This document shows, one piece after another, positions 24,801-32,114 of a stretch of 64,000 nt of DNA. Numbering within the stretch: position 1 is the first letter of the stretch; every line of letters begins with the position of its first letter. The notes under the pieces are model-generated. The model saw only the letters and a program-made list of their open reading frames with translations, searched no databases and was not told the DNA's origin. Position numbers and translations under genes: made by a program. Source of the stretch: Monocercomonoides exilis (Eukaryota; Preaxostyla; Oxymonadida; Polymastigidae); assembly GCA_001643675.2 (NCBI GenBank), contig LSRY02000033.1:62001-126000 (forward strand). The letters run 5' to 3'.

Positions 24801-26777
24801 TGAGGTTTGGAGGGAAAGAGGCATCTGGGGCGAGGTCAGCAAGCAACTGTGAATGGAGTGGGAGAGGTGGAGTGGTTGGCTGGGCGATGATGGAGGAAGG
24901 CGTGGAGAGGCTCTGCATCTTCTCGTGCTCGTCTTTAAAGTACTCGATGAGATCGCTCTTGACTGACGAGTTTTTGAAGAGGAACTTCTCCAGTTTGTGG
25001 AGGAGGGTGTCTTTTGTGGCTGTGGGTGCAAAAAGAGGGGTAGACGAAGATGAGGAAGAGTCGGAAGAAGGGGAAGAGGAAGAAGGGGAAGAGGAAGAAG
25101 GGGAAGATGATGATGTAGGTTTTAAAGAAGATGATGATGAAGTTGAAGTTGAGGAAGAGGAAGAAGATGGAAATGAGTTCTGAGAAGATGTATTGGCAGC
25201 AGTTGTGATAGATGCAACACCAGCTAAAGATGAAGAAGATGATGTTTTTGCAGCTGGCGAATACAAACGACTTTTCGGTCTGCGCATTGCAAATTGACTG
25301 CTCTTTAAGCTTCTGGTACTTTTGTGCTGATCTCTTAAAAGTGATAAAACCTCTCTTTTCTCAATGTGAATTTCTCGTTTCTTTTCTTTTCCTTTCTTCT
25401 CTTCTTTTTCCTCTTTTTCCTCTTTTTCTTCATTTCCATTGGAAATCTTTTCTTTCGTATCTTCAAAGATTCCAACGCTCTCTCTGTTAATCTTTTCATC
25501 TTCAACAACTTTGGCAATTGTTTGTGCCTTGTTTGTTTCTCCAATATATCCATATCCACAATTCAATGGAAATTCCTCTTTCTGTTCTTCCACTGCATTT
25601 CCTTGTATCAATTGTATTTCCATCAATCCTTCCTTTTTCTCTTCTTCTTTATTTTCCCCGCTTTCTTCTTTTTTTGCATTTATCTGTTCAACTTCTCTCT
25701 TTCCTTTCTTCTTCTCGCATTCATCAACAAACCCCATCAGCTGCTTTGCCAGCGATTCAATGCTGCCAAACGGCTGTCTGCTTTCTGATGCCACAATGCG
25801 CATCGCCCGCTCTGTCGTCAATGAACAATCAGCCCCGCTGCAGTGGCATCCGCAGGTGGAGCATGTGAATCCCCCAATCCCATACTCGTTCCGTGCAAAA
25901 AACCGTTTCAGCGGTTCTGTATGCTTCGCATACATATACGCATTAATATCCGCAAGTGATTTCAAGCCAGCAAACCAAGGAGAAATGGATTGTGTGGAAG
26001 GATATAGCAAGAAGAAAAGCTCTAAGAATAAATCCTGCTCTCCTGAGGTCCATTTTTTACTACTATGTAGCGATAGCTCTGGAGCAACTGATATCATTTT
26101 TTTCTTGTGTTTGTTTTCCAGTGGCCTTTGTACTTCTAAAGATATTTTCCGCTTTGCTGTTGGAAATGATCGCGGGCTCACTTGAATAATTCTTTTTCTT
26201 TTCAAAATAAGTTGAGGTAAAAATGGCGCTAATGTAGATCTTCTTGGATGAAATTTAAGTAATCCCTCTGAATATTGCTTTCGAAATACTTCGCTTTCAT
26301 CATCATTTGGTCTTGATCCATTCTTAATTATTGAAAATGGAGGAATTGGAATTGTTTGATTCTGGGCATTTAAAAAAGTAACATGCTCTCCATTCTGTGA
26401 TGGCGTTGATGATATCTGCAGTCTCTCACGAAATACAATTTCTTTTGTTCGAATCTGATTTCGAAGTTCAGAATTATAAAAAAATTCTTGATTTATCAGT
26501 TTCTAATGATAAACAAATAAAAGATTTTACGGATTCAGTTAAATAAAAAATAAGTAATAGATTAAGCGAATAAATTAAAGTCAATAAAGATGAAAACCTG
26601 ATCTTCTTCTTGGTTTGAATGATAGTTCAGTGTTCGTTCAATTGCTTTGTTTTGCTTTCTTTGTTTTAAAAAACGTTCCCAATCACCATCTTCGTTCGGA
26701 ATGTATTTTGTTTCTCCTGAACTTGCGTTCATAAGAGAAATAAACAAATCCCTTTTAATAGATGTGATCTTACCCAT
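1..26777 (-). CDS. Giant SANT/PHD zinc-finger protein, C-terminus off the left edge
   Basis: Exon 1 is 26777-26598 (60 codons). The intron is 26597-26503 (starts GTTTTC, ends TTAG). Exon 2 runs from 26502 past position 1. I read every triplet of exon 2 in this frame and found no stop, giving at least 8,894 residues. Residues about 211-255 look like an E(z)-type SANT segment (W..xEQDLF ... GLK..xDIxAYM), followed by a CxxCxCxC cluster near residue 275. Residues 635-695 hold CxxC/CxxC/CxCxxC zinc ligands. Residues 750-1075 hold a PHD-type C4HC3 set with long insertions. Beyond that are poly-Ser, Lys/Glu, poly-Glu/Asp and Ser-Pro stretches with a few ordered islands. These domains suggest a nuclear chromatin regulator, which is inference; a catalytic domain could lie in the unseen C-terminus. 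An in-frame 57-nt GTAAG...CAG segment in exon 1 makes the first residues uncertain. One coding frame is nearly certain; the function is not. Confidence 0.88.
1261..2790 (-). repeat. Degenerate LR-motif array in the giant protein
   Basis: A short motif centred on (K/R/S)xLR recurs at irregular spacing: LRNKT, ALRKE, NLRNA, YKLRNQ, SLRGKS, RSVLRLRKP, RSVLRLSS, KLRMTAKS, NLRSENK, SRLRSA, TMRLRTQ, TLRNHK. It is embedded in Glu/Lys/Ser sequence. The two RSVLRL copies are identical over six residues. This could be an array of short linear docking motifs or remnants of a tandem repeat. Confidence 0.35.
1639..1752 (-). repeat. Trinucleotide tract encoding a Glu/Asp run
   Basis: On the plus strand this is (CTT/CTC)n with CAT codons. 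In the coding frame it gives an almost unbroken acidic run of about 36 Glu/Asp residues. Mixed GAA/GAG use shows it is not a single recent slippage. Confidence 0.8.
3115..3270 (-). other. Short ordered motif before the Lys/Glu-rich tail
   Basis: Residues about 7805-7857 contain KGQNKLLILNGIGMPINLMP and then KALILNGWPKKMEFHKIDLR, two similar LILNG phrases about 18 residues apart. An acidic tract precedes it and a long Lys/Glu coiled-coil-like stretch follows. No known family was recognised. Confidence 0.3.
5560..5840 (-). other. Ordered island near the C-terminal third of the giant protein
   Basis: Residues about 6948-7041 have mixed, non-repetitive composition: PWPTFLTAETLLFDRETTRR, then NEIDLLSSSVNIVVRQRIFP, then VTYDIEIPTKHAVRLLSAAR. 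This looks like a folded or partner-binding segment between Ser-rich linkers. No family was recognised. Confidence 0.35.
8926..9030 (-). repeat. GAA/GAG microsatellite coding poly-Ser
   Basis: The plus strand is an almost pure (GAAGAG)n-type purine tract. In the coding minus frame it reads TCT/TCC codons, so it gives a long serine run. Many similar tracts occur in the giant exon, for example 9752-9790 and 19390-19480. Confidence 0.8.
10741..10875 (-). repeat. GAGGAT hexanucleotide microsatellite coding poly-Ser
   Basis: Seven near-perfect GAGGAT units lie inside a longer GAG/GAA tract at about 10814-10860. In the coding frame they read TCA/TCC serine codons. The homogeneity of the units suggests recent slippage. 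Confidence 0.8.
14071..14280 (-). other. Ordered helical island in the giant protein
   Basis: Residues about 4135-4205 read as a compact, non-repetitive helical block: KIMEEMINVPSVVKSALEDH, then DLFEPFEDASKMDTIFVMHC, then an Ala-rich helix. No family was recognised. It stands out because the flanks are Lys/Glu- or Ser-biased for kilobases. Confidence 0.35.
15541..15690 (-). other. Ordered helical island in the giant protein, TFIIS-N-like
   Basis: Between long low-complexity stretches, residues about 3665-3715 form an amphipathic helical block: LTEQDIIRLDRVSKLMRSLF, then a hydrophobic helix ending ILSTWKKVAEEE. The closing LxxxWKK is typical of the last helix of TFIIS N-terminal domains. It could equally be an unrelated helical bundle. 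Confidence 0.25.
18196..18312 (-). repeat. TCTTTC hexanucleotide tract coding Lys/Arg-Glu dipeptides
   Basis: The plus strand has repeated CTTTCT hexamers. The coding strand reads alternating GAG/GAA with AAA/AGA codons, giving (RE/KE)n over about 30 residues. This predicts a charged single alpha-helix. Confidence 0.8.
23456..24445 (-). other. PHD-type finger with very long loop insertions
   Basis: Ligand order is FCSLNC, ICSLCHR, about 120 residues of Ser-rich sequence, NCSHCGRWYHPCC, about 150 residues of Glu/Lys- and Ser-rich sequence, then LWVCPFC. The C4HC3 order and the aromatic W-Y-H-P-C-C and W-V-C-P-F-C signatures are classic PHD. A normal PHD finger is about 55 residues; here it is spread over about 330. 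Confidence 0.6.
24595..24785 (-). other. Zinc-binding cysteine block in the giant protein
   Basis: Residues about 635-695 read CAQCNSVYCIEC, then a basic helix, then FCGCEKCKQLMKK. The paired CxxC...CxxC...CxCxxC arrangement resembles treble-clef or 4CXXC-type zinc modules. It sits just upstream of FFCSLNC and the PHD-type finger, so the whole 24.8-23.4 kb interval may be one compound zinc domain. Which ligands pair is not resolvable by eye. Confidence 0.5.
25790..26056 (-). other. SANT-like segment plus cysteine cluster in the giant protein
   Basis: The peptide has the spacing of a Myb/SANT repeat: KWTSGEQDLFLELF, then WFAGLKSLADINAYM. It resembles the second SANT of Enhancer-of-zeste proteins, where the third helix reads GxKTCxxVxxYM. 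Immediately after come residues FTCSTCGCHCSGADC, a dense cysteine run able to bind zinc. The E(z) comparison is from memory of the family and is tentative. Confidence 0.4.
26503..26597 (-). other. Intron 1 of the giant gene
   Basis: On the minus strand the exon ends CAG before GTTTTC, and the intron closes with TTTATCATTAG. Splicing is phase 0 and joins residues EEDQ to KLINQ. Without it the first exon meets stop codons within about 11 codons. It is 95 nt long, like other introns in the window. Confidence 0.75.
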
Positions 26778-27013
26778 GGTCAGAATTTCATGAATATTTT
26801 TTCGAAAAGTTATAAACTGATATGTTTAGATATTTAAATGAAATGAAATGATGACAATTGAGCAAACGTTTAAAAGATGTTTAAGATTATTTTATTTTTA
26901 AAATGATTTGAATTTCGCGTCATTTTCAAAATTGTTGTTTATTTGCCGTGTCATTTTTTCTACAATTGTTTTGTTATAACTTCCGAAGAATTTGTTACTC
27001 GCATAGCAAGATT
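26778..27013. promoter_or_regulatory. Divergent intergenic region, probable bidirectional promoter
   Basis: These 236 bp separate the start of the giant minus-strand gene from the start of the small plus-strand gene. The sequence is AT-rich. I see no recognisable TATA or initiator motif that I would trust. The promoter role is inferred from gene orientation only. Confidence 0.4.
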
Positions 27014-27242
27014 ATGAAAAAACGTTGGACTATTTTATTGCTTATTGTGTCGCTCTTTGCAATTCCAGGTTAAAAACACATTTTTTTTTCAAAAATTGAA
27101 TGTTTATTTAATCTTATTTCTTTTTGTTTTAACAATCAACTGCAAACGTGAAATAGGCATGCATGCGGAATGTCCAGGCGGGAAATGTGGCGCGAAACGT
27201 AGCTCTGGAAAGATGTACAACTCGCGAGCAGGACGAAGATAA
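27014..27242 (+). CDS. Small secreted-type peptide, two exons
   Basis: Exon 1 is 27014-27068 and exon 2 is 27157-27242, with an 88-nt intron (GTTAAA...AATAG) in phase 1. The spliced product is 46 residues. It starts with MKKRWTILLLIVSLFAIPG, a clear signal peptide (two basic residues, then a hydrophobic core). The remainder of about 25 residues is cationic with two cysteines: ECPGGKCGAKRSSGKMYNS, ending RAGRR. The two cysteines could form a single disulfide. No family was recognised. An unspliced reading of exon 2 runs into the intron and is not preferred. Processing or secretion is inferred from the leader alone. Confidence 0.5.
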
Positions 27243-27566
27243 AAAGAACGTCTTTGAAAAGCACATTTTTTTGTTAAAGAAATGTTGTTTTTTTGCTCCT
27301 TGTTCAAAGTGAGTGTTTAAATCAAAATAATGAAATGACATCCATTTTTTACAAATTTTTAGTTTATTTTAAAAAATAAGCATGAATTGTTTTATTTGAA
27401 CAAAAAAGAAAAGATTGTTCTAATCTTAAACATCTTTTTAATGAAAAATTATATTTCTTATCAAAATGAATCCCAGTGAATTTTCGTTTAAATCAATACA
27501 AAAAAAGTTTGTCCTGTTGATGGAATGATTAAACTCTGTATCTTTCAAAATCTGCTCAAAAAAGCT
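27243..27566. other. Gene-free AT-rich stretch
   Basis: It follows the small secreted peptide gene. Homopolymer runs and scattered stops occur in all frames. I see no gene or RNA here. Confidence 0.6.
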
Positions 27567-28569
27567 TAGGGTGATTTATAAACCCGAACATTTTCATAAA
27601 CCCGGTTATTTTTTTGTTCGTTGAAACAGAATAAATACAACATAAAAATATAAAAAGCAAACTTTTATATGTTTATTTTACTATTTTATGAAAGAACAAA
27701 ATTATTTTTGTTTCAATTTTAGTTTTTGATGAAGATCTGAAGAATTTTTAATTTATCTTCGATCATTTGTTTTGATAGTTTTTAACCAACTCTCTTTCTT
27801 TGTTTATTTTCAATTATAAGTTCAAGAAACATGCCTAATGAAGTTTTTGTATTCGAAATGTTCTATGTTTTTATCTTTTTTTTCGATTGTTTTTCACATT
27901 TCATCATTTTTGTCAAAAAATATGAAAATATGAAAATTATGAGCTACACAATATTTTTTCGATATTTTAAGTGATGTACATGAAAAGAAAAAGATTTTCA
28001 CAAAGCATTTACAATGTTAAAAATTTGTGAAATGTTGTTGCTCATGAAGCACACATCAATTTTTGAAAATAACAAATATGCTTATTTCATATTAAACAAT
28101 TTTTAAAATGACTAATTATTAAGAATACCAATGCATTATTATCTTATTTTCATGTTATTGTAACATATAAATTGTTATATCAAATAAAAGCATAGATGTT
28201 TTCATATTTTCATATTTTTTGACAAAAATGATGAAATGTGAAAAACAATCGAAAAAAAAGATAAAAACATAGAACATTTCGAATACAAAAACTTCATTAG
28301 GCATGTTTCTTGAACTTATAATTGAAAATAAACAAAGAAAGAGAGTTGGTTAAAAACTAGCAAAACAAATGATCGAAGATAAATTAAAAATTCCTCAGAT
28401 CTTCATCAAAAACTAAAATTGAAACAAAAATAATTTTGTTCTTTCATAAAATAGTAAAATAAACATATAAAAGTTTGCTTTTTATATTTTTATGTTGTAT
28501 TTATTCTGTTTCAACGAACAAAAAAAATAACCGGGTTTATGAAAATGTTCGGGTTTATAAATCACTCTA
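27567..28569. mobile_element. Foldback/MITE-like element with long near-perfect inverted repeats
   Basis: The left arm (about 27567-27936) and the right arm (about 28199-28569) are reverse complements over about 366 bp with only a few mismatches. The spacer is about 262 bp and non-coding. The ends read TAGGGTGATTTATAAACCC and its complement, closing in CTA, so a TA target duplication is possible. The arm sequence contains a sub-repeat of AAACCCG. There is no ORF inside. This is the structure of a non-autonomous DNA transposon of the Tc1/mariner/pogo kind, although a plain genomic hairpin cannot be excluded. High arm identity suggests it is young or maintained by conversion. Confidence 0.75.
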
Positions 28570-28710
28570 TAATGATCTCTTTGATTTAATTCATATGTAT
28601 GTCTATTTCTTAATGCTAATAAATCAATAAATAATTCAATTAAGTCAAAAAAATCAATTCAAAACTGAAGATATCTAATCCTTAAACTTTCCTCTTTAAG
28701 AAAAATTCGT

Positions 28711-28711
<1 letters not shown>
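28570..28711. other. Gene-free AT-rich stretch
   Basis: Between the foldback element and the T run. Nothing recognisable. Confidence 0.5.

Positions 28712-28764
<53 letters not shown>
28712..28764. repeat. 53-nt T homopolymer
   Basis: An uninterrupted T run followed by a degenerate T-rich stretch with scattered A (to about 28810). It could be a retroposed poly(A) tail in reverse orientation, but no source gene is recognisable next to it. Its exact length may be unreliable in the assembly. Confidence 0.85.
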
Positions 28765-28769
<5 letters not shown>

Positions 28770-28959
28770 TTATTTCATTTTATTTTATTTTTTTATTTTT
28801 TTTATTTTTATTTTCTTGAAATAAAAAGATTGTGTTAGAAAAACACCAGGCATCGCACAAAACACCGGACAAGATTGATTACTCAATAACTGCAAGAGGA
28901 ATGATTTTGACAGTTTTCCTCAAAATATATCTCATCAATACAAACTCATTTGATATACA

Positions 28960-30360
28960 AAACTTTTAAATTGCTTTATTTGTACTTAGAAAAAATTATT
29001 ATTGAATTATATCTTAATATATTTAAAAAAGTTCCTTAAGTTTAATTTTCCAACAAAATAAGTATTTCATATTTCAATCATATTTTTATTCCAACTCACC
29101 AACCTTCACCAGAATGGAAATAACAACATTGTCAATCGTTTTTTTTCATGACGGAAAAAATCAATGTATTGGAATGAAAATTTGTTAAAAATTCAGGCAA
29201 AACCGGATATCATCATATTATTCAAAATCACATATGAATGAAATCACATTTTTCAATGTGAAAACATTATTTCTATTTTGTCATTTAATTTTGATCGTGA
29301 ATAATCACAAGTCCAAATATTATTAATCACGTTTTTTTATCACAATGGGTGATATTTTTATTGAAAAACCGTTTTTTTTTTATCAAAATCTTCAAAAGTC
29401 CGCATTTTCAAAAACGTATTTTTATAAGTCTGAACTACACAAAAAAACAAAAAATACAATGTTTTTGATGTTGAAAAATGTATTTTTTGTGAAAATTTTC
29501 TAGAAACTCGAAGAATTAATATCTGCAATTATTTAAATGAATAATGCAAATCATTTTTTAAATGAAAATCGATGTGACATATGTCAAAAATATTTTGAAA
29601 AGTTCCTTTTGTTTAATTTTCAAATAAAGTTTAAATAACATATTTCGATAAAATTTCTGTTACCATTCACGAAAGTTCACTAAAATGGAAATAATGACAT
29701 TGATAAGATTATGTTTTTATGACAGTTGAATTTGGTGTGTGTGAACAGAATTTTGATCGAAATATGAAGTTTTTATTTTATTAGAAAATAAAACAAAAGG
29801 AACTATTCAAAATAATTTTGACATATGATCTCAGAATGACAAAGTCACAAACAGTTGTGCAAAAACCGAAGTGATGACATTCTATTGTTATTGTATTCAA
29901 TTTTTTATTTTACACAAAAACTGAACAATAAAAACTTTTCAAATAAATTGAGATAAATAAACATATTTTATCAGGAATTCACAACTCCACGTTGAATAAG
30001 GAAAGATTCAAAGCGAAAAATGATAAGAAAATAATATGACACATCAAAATTGTATTTTTCACATTTGTAACTTTTCAAAAAATTAAAATTTCTATTATAA
30101 ATAGGTAAATCTTTCAGAAAAGTTGCAAATGTTTTATTTTCAAATAAATCAAAAATTTCATATTTTTATTTCGAATTTTCATTCACACACACGAAACTTC
30201 ACTAATATGGAATCTATTTCTTGATAATGCTATTATCTTTATTCGGGTGAAATTTCGTTAATGGGTGCAGAAAATTGAGCAAAATGTGAAATTTTTGATT
30301 TATTTAAAATTTCAACATTTGCTATTTTTCAAAAAGAATTACCCTAATTTTTTCTTTGGG
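28960..30360. repeat. Three diverged repeat units, two with hairpin structure
   Basis: Units near 29029, 29599 and 30117 share the order AAAGTT..., TTTTATTTTCAAATAAA, TTCATATTT, CATTCAC..., TTCACTAAAATGGAA and then a GACATTGAT-type end. The second and third units also have an inverted copy downstream (about 29735-29830 and about 30250-30345), so each can form a long imperfect hairpin. No coding frame was found. They may be remnants of one foldback family inserted or duplicated in tandem about 520-570 bp apart. Confidence 0.5.
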
Positions 30361-30897
30361 TGATTATTTTTGGATTTATATTTTTCCATTCTAAAATTTC
30401 TGTTACAACATTCGCTTTGAAATATTGATTAACGAACACTGAAAAGTCATAACTTATTTCAAAGATAATTTTATCTTGATATTCTCTCACGCTTTGATTT
30501 AAGAAACAATTATTTTATTTTTTCTTTTTGAATGTATTTTACCTCATCACAGAAATAAAACGTTAAAAGAATCGACACTCCGAAAAAAGTTATGATTTCA
30601 AAAACAATCTCCCAATTTCAAATAAATAACTTATTATTTTTGTCAATCAAAACATAACAAAAAGCAATTTTGTAAAAAAAAAGGTATTCAATATTCAAAA
30701 TGTTTTAAAAGTCTGAAGCAAAAACCGTTTTAGAATAATTATTACACTTGTGATTTTTGATTTGAAAAAAAGTGATTTCTTTTTTCTTTCTTTCTTTCCT
30801 TTTTTTTTCTGATTCAAAAAGCACAAAAAATAAAGAATGACAAATTACGCATCAAAATTTCAATAAAACGAAATGTGGAAATACGTTTCCATCTGTC

Positions 30898-31716
30898 ACA
30901 CCAAAAAAATTTTAATTCGTGAAAAAAAATTCATTTCAGCAAATTAATAATTCGAATTCGAAATTTATTAATTCGATTTCGAAAAAGAATAATTCAATTT
31001 CGAAGATGAATATTTTTTTGATTTGTGGAATGAATAACTTGTGTTTTTGGTTTTGAATTCTCATTATTTTTATTCCATCAGTAAACTTAATTAATATTTG
31101 AAATATGACGCATTATCTTAGAAAATATTTCATTCGTTTTGATTGAAAATATTTTTATGTGAAGTTTTTTTGAAAAGAAAATGAATTTGTTTTTATATTA
31201 AAAATTGATGCTTTTCTCGTTATTCCCAAAAAAAACGAAATATTGATTAGGGAAAATAATTCTTGTTATTTGTTATTCATTAATGTGATTGATTATTCAC
31301 TATTTTAATTAGGTTATTCAAAATTGTGAATATTTATTATATTTTTTTCATCAAAGTGATGATTTTCGAAAAAGTAAAAAAAAAAATTACAAAAAATTAA
31401 TTTATAGATTGTTTCTGTCAAAAAACAGTTTTCTTTGAGTTATAATATTTGATTGGTTTAATAATAACTTGAAATTTTCTGAAATCCGTTCTCGAGAAAA
31501 ATTAAAAATTTTAATTTTAAATGTATTTCGAAATAGAAATATTATTTTTCGATATTGATTTATTCTTTTTCAAAAATCAAATTAATAAATTATGAATTCG
31601 AATTATAAATTCCGAAATCAAATTATTTTTTTTCTAAATAGAAATATTAATTCCGAATTTGAATTTTTAATTATCGAAAATGAATTTTTTTTTTCCGAAT
31701 AAAAATTATTTTTGGT
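30898..31716. repeat. Degenerate inverted repeat
   Basis: The left side has CACCAAAAAAATTTTAATTCG, then ATTAATAATTCGAATTCG and ATTCGATTTCGAAAAAG. The right side carries the approximate reverse complement in reverse order, ending TTTTTGGTG. There are many mismatches. It looks like an old foldback element comparable in size (about 0.8 kb) to the two clearer ones in this window. Confidence 0.4.
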
Positions 31717-32114
31717 GTATTTTTTTCATTTCTTCTTCACTCTTGAAAACAAATTCGTTCATCAGTCACTTCCTCACGAAGTTTGTCTTTATCTCAAAAA
31801 AATATATATACAAAAAATGATTTTATAGATTCAATTCAATGTATATTCAAAATGTTAGAAAAAAGGAATTTTTTATTGATGTCATGTCATTTTTCATTAA
31901 GGTTAAAGATCTTACAATTTCATCTTTTTTTTGCATATCCTCACGAAAGCATTGAAATGAATGTGTAGCTGTTGCGCTTAATTTGAATTTCATTTTTATT
32001 ATGACTGATTTTTGAAAAATTTTGTGGGATTGTTCGAATTAGATTTTGAAATGCTTGACTGTGGGTGTTGCAGAGACATATAACACATATTCTCACACAA
32101 AGAGCTTTGGAGTC
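31717..32114. other. Upstream region of the Yak1-like gene
   Basis: AT-rich. The frame of the first kinase exon stays open from about 32044, and a GTTGCAG acceptor-like site lies at about 32073, so an additional upstream exon is possible. I could not identify one. Confidence 0.3.

Noticed and set aside
27045-27242. Continuous 65-codon plus-strand ORF
   Set aside because: It reads through the intron of the small secreted peptide gene. The spliced model gives a clean signal peptide and explains the GT...AG boundaries.
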